Notes: generated from the letters alone by a model not told the origin. Positions 47,029 to 57,900 are shown, numbered from the stretch's first letter. The stretch is 64,000 nt of DNA from Nymphaea colorata (GCF_008831285.2 NC_045140.1:6117528-6181527); one strand, 5' to 3'. Numbers and translations: made by a program.

Positions 47029-50000
47029 ATGGATCAGCCGACGCCCTCTCTTCTATCCTCCAGTTTTCTCTCCCAACTTATTTCCCAAAAATTGAATCAT
47101 AGTAACTATTTGACTTGGAAACGTCAAATTGTTCCATTTATTAAAAGTCATAGACTGTATGGGCATATCGATGGCACTACTCCAGCACCTCCAAAATATA
47201 TTTACCGTGAAGTGAAGAAGACCGTAGTGGGAGATCAAGCTATTGGGGCTTCGGCTGGAAGTGAAACTAGCATTGAATATGATACTCTTACGGAAAGTAA
47301 TCCTGAATATGATGTTTGGCTGGCCCACGACCAGTCACTTGTCGCATATATTACTTCTACCTTGTCAGAGGAGGTATTAGGAGGCATTGATGATGATTTG
47401 ACAGCCTTAGAATTGTGGTCTACCCTTGCCACAACGTATTCTCAAGTATCGGAAGCACGGTTTCTGCAATTAAGAAGACAATTTCAGGATATCAAGCGTG
47501 GGACGCGTACAGTTTTGGAATATCTGAATGAAATCAAAAACGTAAGTGATCAACTTGCTGCCATTGGACATCCTGTCAGCGATAAAGACAAAGTGCAACA
47601 AGCTTTGAGTGGCCTGGGAACAGAGTTTGATATTTTTTGCACAGCCTTGGAGGTTTTACCTATCCTCCCATCTTTTGAAGATCTGAAAGCCAAGTTATTT
47701 CAACACGAAGCTAGTCGTGTCCAGCGACAGAATTTGACTTCTCCCAACAGCCACAATGTATTGATCACAGGAACACATGCATTGCAAGGGAATCGTACTC
47801 GACCTTGGACTCCTCAGGCAGGAATGAGAAGAGGGATTCTCCCGACACCACCAGGCATGAATACTACTGCTGCCACATCTAGAAGGGTTCCAACTTGTTT
47901 TTATTGTAATAAGAGGGGACATGTGAAATCAGAATGTTGGCACAATCCTCAGAATAAGAATAATCAAGTCAGGCGTGAAAACAAGGCAGCAGCAGGGTCC
48001 GTTTCATCCTCATCTAGCTCAAATCCAACATCAAATGTTTCATCGAAGGTGCAACAACTTCTTATGACAGCCTTATCTAAGCTCCACTTGAAGCAAAATG
48101 AGCAAGGAGAGTGGTATGTGGACTCTGGAGCAGCAGCCCATGTTACTGGTGACACAGGTACTTTATCTAGTGTTTTCCCTTATTTAGATCAAGGCTCAGT
48201 TGTCACGGGAGATGGTTCCCATCACACAATATCGCACATTGGAAATGCACAAATATCTATGGGTTCCTCTTCCATTCCATTAAAGGATGTCCTTGTTGTT
48301 CCAAGTGTCAAGAAAAATATTATCTCAGTGTCTAAACTGATTGATGATACTCACTCCTTTGTTGAATTTACACCGTCTTCTGTTTATGTCAAGGATGCTC
48401 GAACCAAGAGGACGTTCGCTGAGGGCACTCGCAAAGGCGACATGTATGTTCTTGAAGAAGCTCCAAAGTTGTCAAAATCTCACTCTTCAGATCCATCCTT
48501 TTCAATTCATAGTGAAATCAATGTCGCAGAATATAATAAGCCATCCATTTGGCATGGTCGGTTAGCTCATTGTAGTCAGTCTTTTGTTCGAAGTCTTGTT
48601 GCAGACGGGCTCTTAGATAAGTCCAGTCTGAGTTCAGTCAGTGAGTCCAGCATGTGCTCGAGTTGTCATCTCTGTAAGAGCCATGCCCTTCCTTTTCAAT
48701 TAATAAATAAAAGATCTTCAAAGGTTTTTGACACTATACATTCCGATGTTTGGGGCCTGCTCCAATTCCTTCTTCTTCTGGGAGTAGATATTATGTTATT
48801 TTTATTGATTCATATTCCCGATATACTTGGATTCACTTCATCAAACACAAATCAGAAGTCTTCCGCCTGTTTACTCAATTTCATGCTTTGGTTCGGAACA
48901 AATATTCCAGCAATATTGTGCATTTTCAATGTGATGGTGGTGGTGAATTTATTTCTAATGAATGTACTGAGTATCTACTAGATAATGGGATCACTAGACA
49001 AACTTCATGCCCGCATACACCTCAGCAAAACGGAATTGCTGAAAGGAAACATAGGCATATTGTTGAAAGCGCCCTTAGCATGATGCATGACACAGACTTA
49101 CCTATGACATTGTGGACCGAGGCTTTTCATACAGCTGTTCATGTTATAAATCGACTGCCATTGGCTTTGCTTGATGGAAAATCTCCATTTTTTCTATTAC
49201 ATCAAGAACAGCCGTGTTATGAAGATTTACGTGTTTTTGGATGTGTGTGCTATGTACATGTTGATGTTTCCTTACGAAACAAATTTCAAGATCGTGCTGT
49301 TTTGTGCAGATTTATAGGGTATGCAGAAAATTACAAGGGTTATAGGTGTTACAACCCTAAAACTGGGCGTGTACATATTTCACGGCATGTTGTTTTTGAT
49401 GAAAGCAGGTTACAGGACTCGAAGGCAACTTCTTTAACACTCAAGGACAAAAATGAGGTTTATGATACTTGGTTACATGCTGAAATCTTAAGACAAGGGG
49501 CGGAAAAGTTGAATGAACACAAGGAGCAAGCTGTTAATGAACCCGAAACACCTGTCAGTAGCTCCTTGGACAGCGTGCCTCCATTTCCTCAACCCAATGA
49601 TCCACCTCCATATAATCGATTTTCAGGCCTGGTGTATTCTAGGCGATCAGTTCCTACGGCAGAACCTACCGCAGTTCCACGCCAGTCACAACGCGTGAGA
49701 CATCCTATTGATAGATGGGTGAACTATAATACTTTTTCTTGAGATTTTCAATTGTTTATGACAGAAGTCAACAAAAAGGTGGAACCAAAATCTTATCACC
49801 ATGCGAGTAAGGAAAAATGTTGGGTTGAAGCTATGAATGAGGAAATGGCAGCCTTACATGAATGTCAAACTTGGCAGATTGTTCCTCGTCCAAATACTAA
49901 GAATGTTGTAGGTTCTAAGTGGGTTTACAAGTTGAAATATAAGCCAGATGGTAGCATTGATCGACATAAGGCGCGTCTTGTGGCACGCGGGTTCACTCAA

Positions 50001-51343
50001 CAATATGGGGAAGATTATGATGAAACATTCAGTCAAGTCATCAAGATGGGAACAATACGCGTGATTATTTCTCTTGCAGTCTCATATGGGTGGCCTCTTT
50101 ATCAGTTAAATGTTAAAAATGCATTTCTTCATGTGATTCTTAAGGAGGAGGTCTACATGGAGCAACCCCTGGCTATACTACTCATGATCCTCAACAATGG
50201 GTTTGTAAATTACAAAAATCTCTATATGGGTTGAAGCAAGCTTCTAGATCATGGTTCGATCGTTTTTCTCATCATATACAACAAGTTGGTTTTCTCCGAA
50301 GCTCTCTCGATCACTCTTTGTTTATCTATCATTCCGGCGAAGCTACCACTTGGTTGCTTATATATGTTGATGATATTGTTATCACTGGGAACTTGACATC
50401 ACATATATCCTATGTTAAAAATATGTTGAAGCAAGAATTCAAGATGAAGGATCTTGGCGAATTACGGTATTTTTTGGGTGTTGAGCTTGACAGGACAAAT
50501 GATAGATTGACTCTTACGCAGCACAAGTATACCCTAGATGTTTTGGACAGGGCAGGCATGACTAATTGCAAACCCATAACTACTCCTAGTGTTCTAAACA
50601 CTAAGTTGACTTCATCTGATGGAACTGCAGCATATTCCGATCCTACATTCTATCGCAGCATTGTTGGTATGTTACAATACCTCACTTTTACTCGCCCAGA
50701 TATAGTATATGCTGTAAATCAGATTTCTCAGTTCATGCATGCCCCCACAGAAGGACATATGGATGCCGCTAAGCGGATATTGCGGTATCTCAAAGCTTCT
50801 CTTGGAGATGGACTAGTCTACACAAAATGCCCCAATCTTTCTCTTGGACATAGCATATATACATATACTGATGCAGACTGGGCAAGCGATCCCGATGATC
50901 GACGATCAGTTTCAGGCTTCTGTCTTTTTCTTGATTCTAATCTCATCTGTTGGAGCAGTAAAAAGCAGCGTGCTGTTGCACGATCCAGCACTGAGGCAGA
51001 GTATAGAGCAATGGCTGCAGGGACCGCTGAAGCATCATGGTTACGACATTTGCTTGGAGAGCTTAATCTTCCTATTGCCCAATCATCATTACTATGTGAC
51101 AATCAAAGTGCAATAAAAATTGCCTTCAATCCCATTTTGCATAATCGTACCAAACACAGAGAGATTGATCAACACTTCATCCGTCAGAAGGTTGAAGAAG
51201 CCGAGATCGTGCCTACTTATATATCCACCAGTGAACAAATAGCTGATATCTTTACTAAAGGACTCACAGGGCAGCATTTTTGGGACTTGAAGAACAAGTT
51301 ATGCATGGTCAAATCTCATGCACAACTTGAGGGGGGCTGTTAG
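47029..51343 (+). pseudogene. gag-pol polyprotein of copia B, three disabling changes
   Basis: The frame opens MDQPTPSLLSSSFLSQL. Gag contains a CFYCNKRGHVKSECW zinc knuckle (47896-47940). The protease has WYVDSGAAAHVTGD (near 48110). A gag-pre-integrase segment (SIWHGRLAHCSQ) and the integrase core (FIDSYSRYTW; CDGGGEF; HTPQQNGIAERKHR) follow. The RT has SKWVYKLKYKPDGSI, LYGLKQASRSW (across a frameshift) and YVDDIVITG. RNase H has ADWASDPDDRRSVSGF, SSTEAEYRAMA and ADIFTKGL. The full length of about 1,430 codons is normal for the family. It is broken by one missing base in a C run at 48756-48757, a TGA at 49740-49742, and one missing base in a C run at 50166-50169. No other disruption is seen, which fits the near-identical LTRs. 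Confidence 0.9.
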
Positions 51344-51612
51344 CGTATGGAGGTTCGGGTCTATTCAGAGCCGATCCACTTGTTTTCTAATCCACACGCC
51401 TAAACATACTAGGCGGTGGCACATCTGTAAATGTTATATAATTTGTGTACATTTTGTTATAACCTGATTAGGTTTATTCTTTAATATAGCTTAAGGATCA
51501 CACGGCTAAAACTACCGGTGACTCTCTTTCTCCATTTGTCTTCTCTTCTACTTCTTCTTCTCATTCTAGCAGATTTCAGACGGAGAGACGTGCATAAGCA
51601 AAGATTGTTACA
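51338..51612 (+). repeat. 3' LTR of copia B
   Basis: 275 bp, same termini as the 5' LTR except GATTGTTACA at the end. It is preceded by the polypurine tract TTGAGGGGGGC. Confidence 0.9.
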
Positions 51613-51616
51613 GACA

Positions 51617-51891
51617 TGTAAGAATCTTTGCTTATGCACGTCTCTCCGTCTGAAATCTGCTAGAATGAGAAGAAGAAGTAGAAGAGAAGACAAATGGAGA
51701 AAGAGAGTCACCGGCAGTTTTAACCGTGTGATCCTTAAGCTATATTAAAGAATAAACCTAATCAGGTTATAACAAAATGTACACAAATTATATAACATTT
51801 ACAGATGTGCCACCGCCTAGTATGTTTAGGCGTGTGGATTAAAAAACAAGTGGATCGGCTCTGAATAGACCCGAACCTCCATACGCTAACA
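51617..51891 (-). repeat. Inverted third LTR of copia B
   Basis: A full 275-bp LTR in reverse orientation starts TGTAAGAATC and ends CGCTAACA, so its U3 end faces outward and abuts the right GGAAT duplication. With the 3' LTR it forms a ~550-bp near-perfect palindrome around the 4-bp spacer. It shares one diagnostic base with the 3' LTR (CAGACGGAG) and two others with the 5' LTR (ACTGCCGG, GATTCTTACA). Confidence 0.92.
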
Positions 51892-52401
51892 GGAATATGC
51901 TACCACACTTAATGTTCCCACAATGCATCGCACGATCCTTCCCTTCCATCTAGTGCAGTCAAATGACTCAGATCTAATGGAGATATTTCCTACCCTACCT
52001 CCAATCACAGATACACTATAACATAAAGGGCCATAAGCCGCTCATACCTGTTCAGTAAAGTAACAATGGCAATAGCCCTTGTGGCAATAGACTTTTTGCC
52101 ATGGTTTTGACTGCGGCTATCGCATCCACTACCCATGGTATGCTTGGACCATTAACCTTGTGGCCATTATTTATAACAACCACAACAGCTCTTTATGTAT
52201 TAGCCATGGAAAAAACCACGGCTATTCATTAATTCATTTTTTGTTACACACACACACACACACATACTTGTCCTCAAGAAACGAAAAATAGCTGGTGCAA
52301 ACTACTATATTTAAAACAAAATCCTTAAGAAGAGTATCAGCCACTTGGAATCAGTACAACAATTGAAAATATCCTTTCCACTCCACCCTTTGTGCTATCA
52401 A

Positions 52402-52542
52402 TTATGTAACACAAATGCAGCCTCCGTGCACCGTAGCGATTACATGAGCTAATAGCAGAAGCATAGATGCAGTGATCCCCACCCTCAGTGCTTCGCAGCT
52501 TGGCTCTTTGCACTCAAATATGAACACCCTGATGTGCCTTTG
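52402..52542 (-). pseudogene. Captured DUF1218 membrane-protein exon
   Basis: Behind an acceptor (TTGTGCAG at 52543-52550) the frame reads QRHIRVFIFECKEPSCEALR, then VGITASMLLLLAHVIATVHG and GCICV before a stop. The phrase EPS-x-EA-(17)-AHVIA-x-x-x-GGC-x-C is how I remember the DUF1218 family (four-helix membrane proteins tied to wall lignin and vein patterning). A single exon is present. The identification is by recall of the motif and less certain than the other two fragments. Confidence 0.55.
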
Positions 52543-52985
52543 CTGCACAATAAACAGAAAACATCTATGAACGTGAAGCTGGATTTTGATTTCTCTTAAG
52601 CTTAACAGTTGCAGTCTATTTTTCTCTCTCTTCATTAAGTGCTCAAGAATAAATAGAGCAGAGACATGGAAACAGCAGCTTCAAGTTTAATATAGCTTAT
52701 TTCACCGTAGTACCACGTTTTGTATCACTGTCTGACCTTTACACAAGGGGCAAACAGATACTTCTCAAGAGAAAATTTGGTATAACTTGACCTGTGGACC
52801 ATACTTGCTAATGATCAAAATTAGGAGGGTCTTAAACATCAAATGAGAAACAGCAGCCAATGAAGAAAAAAGTCAGGAAATACGTGAGACAGAATGGAAC
52901 TAGATATAGCCTCACTCTAACTATATGCCTTTTTTTAAAAAGAACCAAGTGTGTAAAAAATAGCTATGTTAGATCCCCTCTAACC

Positions 52986-53731
52986 TTCACATAGTCAATA
53001 GCATCAATCATCTTCCCAGCATATTTTGGATCAGCATATTTCCCCATTTCATGAATTAATAACATGCCATACAAAGTAGAAATACAAATCAATCATATCA
53101 TGCCTCCGGAAAGCTCCACAGGATGCCCCATGTAACATACAATCTTGACCCAATCTGTGGTAATGTTGCTGAAACAGGAGATCGTACCAAACCTGACAGA
53201 AGCAGAAGAAGTATTTCACCATTTGCCAATTCCACAATTGTTAACCTAAGCAGAAGAAGTATGACCAGATTCAATCAAATTTCTTACTGCCAGATATAAA
53301 ACTTGGAGTCCGCAGAATGCACTACTACTTATGAACACCAATAGAAGACCACAAACAGTAGACTTACATGTTACAATTTACAGCCATCAATCAGTGTAGC
53401 ATTCTAGTGGTTGATTCTTGGAATTAACAACAACAATGTTGATTATTTCCAAATTATATTCTACCTTGCCTCGCGATCACTGATGCAACCATGAAGGACG
53501 TCATTAAGAAGCTTCATGGTAACAGCCCCAGCTGTGACCCTTCCAATGGTTTTCCTAGCCGATGACCTACCACCACCCTGCATTTCCATGAAGCTTCAAT
53601 AATATTGGAAGTTACATCAGTTTCCATCAAATAGCTGCAGTAGGAGAAAGAGAATCCTGCACGGATCTACACCATATTTAAAATCACATGCTGCATCAGC
53701 GTGAGAAGGCCTGTAGGCCAGGTTTAATGTT
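52986..53731 (-). pseudogene. Captured fragment of chorismate synthase
   Basis: Exon A (53731 to about 53674) reads LAYRPSHADAACDFKYGV, matching the family's AYRPSHADATYDFKYGVR. Exon B (53577-53465) reads GGGRSSARKTIGRVTAGAV, matching the FMN-site signature GGGRSSARETIGRVAAGAV. Its remainder is out of frame. Exon C (about 53046-52986) reads KYADPKYAGKMIDAIDYVK, resembling CPDPEYAEKMIAAIDAVR. Chorismate synthase is the last enzyme of the plastid shikimate pathway. Only the middle of the protein is present, one conserved Glu of the signature is Lys, and the reading frame is broken. Exon borders keep GT-AG signals, so genomic DNA rather than a processed RNA was captured. Confidence 0.8.
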
Positions 53732-53823
53732 CTGCAACCTAAACAACTTTCCAAAGTCCTATTCAGCCCCTTCTCAACCAAAACAGTATCCCAGTTACAT
53801 GGTGTGGGGGTAATGGCATTTAC

Positions 53824-54275
53824 CTGCATTTCTTCTTCTCAGATACATGTACAAGGCAATTACCAATGCCAGAATAACAGCTGATGCTACCACTAGTACT
53901 ATGATGAGTAACTTATGGCTTTTTCCTGGGGATCCTGAATTGTCAGTCCTGCGCCCACATGTTAAAAAGGTCGGTCTCAAATGCTGATGTAGTACCTGAC
54001 TCCAACTATGTTAGTGAAATCAATGCCTACCTCAACATGAGCTGTCCATTCTTTTGCTTGTCCAGTAAACTGCTTGGAACAGGTCCAGACAAGTGGTTGT
54101 TGGACTAGTCCCTAAGATCAGAAGTGCTTAATGAGTTCACTCATGGAATTATAACAAATGAGCTCATCAAGATGGCAAAGTCTTTGCAGCCCTCACAATG
54201 AAGTCAAGCTTTTTAATGTTCCTAAAGAGTCTGGTATAGGACCCTTCAAGTTATTTCCTGATAAATTTTTGCATC
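53824..54275 (-). pseudogene. Captured fragment of an LRR (malectin-type) receptor kinase
   Basis: Three exons with GT-AG borders. About 54275-54197 reads NLSGNNLKGPIPDSLGTLKSL. 54111-54031 reads on as LD-stop-SNNHLSGPVPSSLLDKQKNG. 53948-53824 encodes a membrane-spanning segment (KLLIIVLVVASAVILALVIA) followed by YMYLRRRN. This is the juxtamembrane order of LRR-I/malectin receptor kinases, where LDLSNNxLSG is followed by a KxKNGxL phrase and a transmembrane helix. The TAG stands where the family has Leu. The ectodomain start and the whole kinase domain are absent, so this is a captured piece, not a gene. Confidence 0.75.
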
Positions 54276-54715
54276 AAGATCACAAATTTTAATCAGAGAA
54301 AGTCTCAAATTTTTAGAAAATATGAAAGGCAGACCTTCATATTGAGTTTGAAAATTTTAATGATCCAAAGATTCCAAACACTGATCCAAAAGGTTGGTGA
54401 AAAGTGACAGCAAACCATGCAACTAAAGACAATATCAGATTCCCATTTTAGCATTTTTTTTTTCATTAGCATTGGCTGTAAGAAGAGAAGTAATATTAAA
54501 TTAACATATAGCATGGCATGAGTAAAAGCTACATCTTTCTTAAACTGTTAAATAGGATTAGGAGAAGACATATGCCATCAAGCTACGAAACACAAAGAAG
54601 CTCTTAAACTCTAGAGATGCAATACCATAGAACTAAAGAAGCTCTTTTTTGTCTACGTAGAAGACAGACTGTTCTGCTAGTACAGATAGTTCTTTACAAT
54701 GATGACAATGACAGT

Positions 54716-54892
54716 CAGGGGTGGAGGGAGGGGGGGGGGGGCCGCCCGGGCCATGGCCCGGGTGAGCGCAGGGAAAAAAAAATTATATTGAAAAAATCAT
54801 TTTTTTTAGTTTGGCCCGGCCCGTCGCTCCTCTTGGCCCTACCCGTCACTCTTCTTGGCCCGACCCTGAAAAAAATCCTGGCTCCGCCCCAG
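54716..54892. mobile_element. 177-bp hAT MITE nested in the CACTA element
   Basis: A perfect 8-bp direct repeat ATGACAGT (54708-54715, 54893-54900) encloses the element. It starts CAGGGGTGGAGG and ends, reverse-complemented, CTGGGGCGGAGCC. It contains an 11-base G run, a GGGCCATGGCCCGGG palindrome and an A/T-rich middle. A related copy begins at 63830. Confidence 0.8.
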
Positions 54893-56329
54893 ATGACAGT
54901 AGAAACCTCAGCTATTGCACATCTTTCCCTACTCAGAGGTTGATCAGTGCTTGAGGTTTCAAAACCAAAATTGACTACATTTTTGTTTACCCTTCTCACT
55001 CAATTTACCCATCAGTTCATTGTTGATCATCACACTAACCATCAACCTATTACAACTTAAATGTATGCTGTGTGTGTGTGTGTGTGTGTTTGTGTGTTGT
55101 TTTAATTACTTAAGCGATAGTAATTAACCAGGCCTGCTAACAGTTCCTCCATTGTCCAACAAAGTGTGGTTATCAAGGAAAAATATTTAAATTTTAATGC
55201 CATCATCTAAATGTGAGTTACTTCTTTCCTGTTAATTGTGAAACAGCATTCAAGATGCCAAACCAACAAGAACCTCACTTGGATAGGGACTGTCCAACTG
55301 TCTGGCCAAGAGAAATAGAGGAAACGATGAATATGCCTAACCAGCAAATCATCTTATTGATGTCCAAAAAAAAGTCAATCAGACCTTAACAAAGTAATTG
55401 GGAGCAGAATCGCAGAAACAAATGATAAAAGACAAAATTAAAACCAGCATAGACAACCACTAAGTGTCATGAAAATGCATAACTGCATATAGCAAACGAA
55501 TGTCCAACTATTTTCTGCCAAACAAATGAACACGCTAAATTCACAGAATGAGATAAAAAGCCTTACCGACAAACCCTTACGAGCAAGGGAGGATAAGCGG
55601 AGGAAGAATCGGATGATGATTCTCCCTCTGATCACTACACGAGAAAAATAAAAGCACTAAAAAATAAGTGTCCCACTAGAAAAGCTTAATTATAACTACA
55701 AAATAGGAACCTAGTTCTCAAACGAGAGATGCTGGAAAGATGAACAGCTATAAGACATACCTAAGTGAATCAACACATAGTTCTTCACATCAGCGCCTCA
55801 CCGACCAATACGGAAAAGAATCCGATCAACGGCCGAGACCCAGAGCAAATCACAGAAAAGGAAAAGCAAAAAGTCTTTAGCTTCAGCACCGGTGACAAAA
55901 GAAATGAGCTGGAAGAAACCTCTGGAGCAAACTTGAGCATGGACTAGTCTCTCCCTTTCTCGACCACCGAAAACTTTCGCGCCAAATAAAATCGCGAGGG
56001 AATGATGGACACGCGTCGCGGGTTGTTAATATAAAATGTTGAGCTGCTTAGACCCGTGGTCATGTCATATCCATGGGCAATGATCGTGGGTATTGCCCAG
56101 TTTTGTTGTAGTGATAGCAGGCGATCTAATGAGACATTTTCCCCAAACATCAGCTCCAAGTGATCATTTAATATTTACTGATGTCTCAAAAACTCATCAG
56201 TCCATATCATCTGTCAACACCCCAAAATTTCACTACAAATATTTGCCACTCCATAACAAAAATATGTATGTAATTTCAGTTTCATCTGTATGTTGTCATT
56301 TTGTATCTACCCAAGTCAGAGGTTAAATC

Positions 56330-57260
56330 CAGACTTTCATTCATCCGCCACAGCCCCAGGATTTAGAATCATACATCCAAAAAGATCAGCTTTCAGATTC
56401 AAACTAGATCCAAATCTCAACCCCAGACCCATCTTGGATCAAATTCCAAACCCTAGATTCACTTCAAATCTAAACTAAGGCCTGAATCCCAGATTTAGAT
56501 CCATTTCAGACCTAAACTATTAATCCCCATGTGTCTTCTGGATTTTTTTGGGATCTAAAATCCAACTTTCAATCCATTCAGGATCCAAACCATCACCTTC
56601 GGATCCATCTAGATCCAAACTATCACATTCTAATCCATTTCAGAACCAAATTATTACTTTCGGATTCACCATGATCCAAACCATCACTTTCTGATCCATC
56701 TATATCCACATTACCACTTTCGGGTCCAAATTATTAGTTTCAGATCCATCAAGAATCAAACTATCTCTTTTGGATTATTCCGAACTTTTACTTTTAGATT
56801 CATCTAGATCCAAACTTTTACTTCCTGATCCGTCAGGAGTCAAACTATCTCTTTCAAATCGATCCGGATCCAAACATTTACGTTTGTATCCATCAGATCC
56901 AAACCATTACTTTCAGATCCATCTAGATCCAAACTTTTACTTTCCGACCCATCTAGATCAAATAATCACTTTCAGATCCATTCGGATCCAAATCATCACC
57001 TTCCAATTCATTTAGATCCAAACTCTTACTTTCCGTTCCATTCATATCCAAAATGTCACTTTCATAACCATTCGGATCCAACACATCACTTTTGGATCCA
57101 TTTCGATCCAAAATAGCATTTTCAGATCCGCTTAATTCTCACTATCTGTTTTGGCTCTGGATCTCCATTGGGTTCTCAATAATCACATTCAGATCCAACA
57201 CCCAAAATTCAGATCCAAAACTCGTTATCCAAACCAAAAAAATTCATTTCAGATCTCATT
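56330..57260. repeat. Degenerate ~30-bp tandem repeat array (AGATCCA units)
   Basis: The phrase TTTCAGATCCATCTAGATCCAAAC and its variants recur some 25-30 times in one orientation with a spacing of roughly 28-36 bp. Divergence between units is high. No terminal repeats or target duplication could be found. It codes for nothing credible; the open frames follow from the repeat. Confidence 0.8.
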
Positions 57261-57403
57261 ATGCACAAAACTCTACATACAGGAGCATCCCCCTCGACTT
57301 GGTTTGGACCGCCACATACAACGTATAGGGACCATCAGTCAACCACAGGGCTACAACATCACACATTACATGACGAGCATGAATGAGGCTTTCCTGTTAG
57401 AGT

Positions 57404-57900
57404 ATGAGTTTTGGCACGCACAGATGCTACGCAGAATACTGCAAAGGCACGATGGGGCACCAGACCCGGCCAACACCTATGAGCTTAAGATTGTTCTTCT
57501 CTAATTTACATATAGACTGGATGCAAAGCTTTACTATAGTTGGGTCTATCACAGCATGCATGGTTGTCATTTTAATGGCAGGGGACGATGAGAAATTCTT
57601 GCAACTCACAAAGAAAATGTTGAACAAGAGTTTTGAGATCAAGGACTTGGGTAGACTACACTATTTTTTAGGAATTGAAGTTGCACATTCATCCAAGGCT
57701 TTGTTTATATGCCAACAAAAATATCCATTGGACCTATGAAAAGTTACCAGAATGCTTCGAAGCAAAGAACGCTGCCACTCTAATGGAGGTCAACATAAAG
57801 CTGATGAAGGATACGGGAGGAGTAACTCAAAACTGGCAGGTAGTTGGTAGATTCAGCATGGAAGATGAATACCGTGCAATGTTTGTGGACCAAATGAATC
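57404..57900 (+). pseudogene. Ty1/copia reverse transcriptase fragment
   Basis: The plus-strand frame reads MLNKSFEIKDLGRLHYFLGIEVAHSS, LFICQQKYPLDL (57590-57739), a standard copia RT/connection motif. After a frameshift it continues as FEAKNAATLMEVNIKLMKD and the RNase H-like RFSMEDEYRAMF (57756-57890). The YVDD box region before it survives only as VVILMAGDD. Orphan fragment without LTRs. Confidence 0.75.

Larger units (their letters stand above)
46450..51891 (+). mobile_element. Young Ty1/copia element B with an extra inverted LTR
   Basis: Structure: 5' LTR 46450-46724, primer-binding site 46725, gag-pol 47029-51343, polypurine tract about 51327-51337, 3' LTR 51338-51612, 4-bp spacer GACA (51613-51616) and a complete LTR in inverted orientation 51617-51891. 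All three LTRs are 275 bp and differ from one another at only three or four positions. GGAAT stands directly before the 5' LTR (46445-46449) and directly after the inverted LTR (51892-51896). No such repeat follows the 3' LTR, where the next bases are GACAT. The duplication therefore encloses the whole four-part unit, which points to one integration event of an aberrant cDNA. The element sits at the edge of copia A. Confidence 0.9.
52014..56113 (-). mobile_element. Pack-CACTA element carrying fragments of three genes
   Basis: The left end starts CACTATAACATAAAGGG and the right end, reverse-complemented, starts CACTACAACAAAACTGGG, typical EnSpm/CACTA termini. ATA flanks both ends (52011-52013, 56114-56116), the 3-bp target duplication of this superfamily. 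Sub-terminal zones repeat GGCAATA / CCACGG phrases (52055-52215; 56045-56100). No transposase is visible. The interior holds exon pieces resembling an LRR receptor kinase, chorismate synthase and a DUF1218 protein, all on the minus strand and with introns. A leader-like stretch lies near the right end (55560-55990), with donor-like sites near 55563 and 55765. A (TG)n tract lies at 55070 and a nested hAT MITE at 54716. Confidence 0.85.

Noticed and set aside
51518-51748. 76-residue open frames on both strands in the LTR palindrome
   Set aside because: They are the same LTR read from both arms, and the LTR is non-coding.
51617-51891. Independent solo LTR inserted in reverse next to copia B
   Set aside because: It has no 5-bp duplication of its own, and the GGAAT partner of the left end lies beyond it, not after the 3' LTR.
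52986-53731. A functional chorismate synthase gene
   Set aside because: Only three internal exon pieces are present, with a frameshift and a changed signature residue, and they lie inside CACTA termini.
52014-56113. Helitron as the carrier of the gene fragments
   Set aside because: Helitrons lack target duplications and terminal inverted repeats. Here CACTA termini and an ATA duplication are clear.
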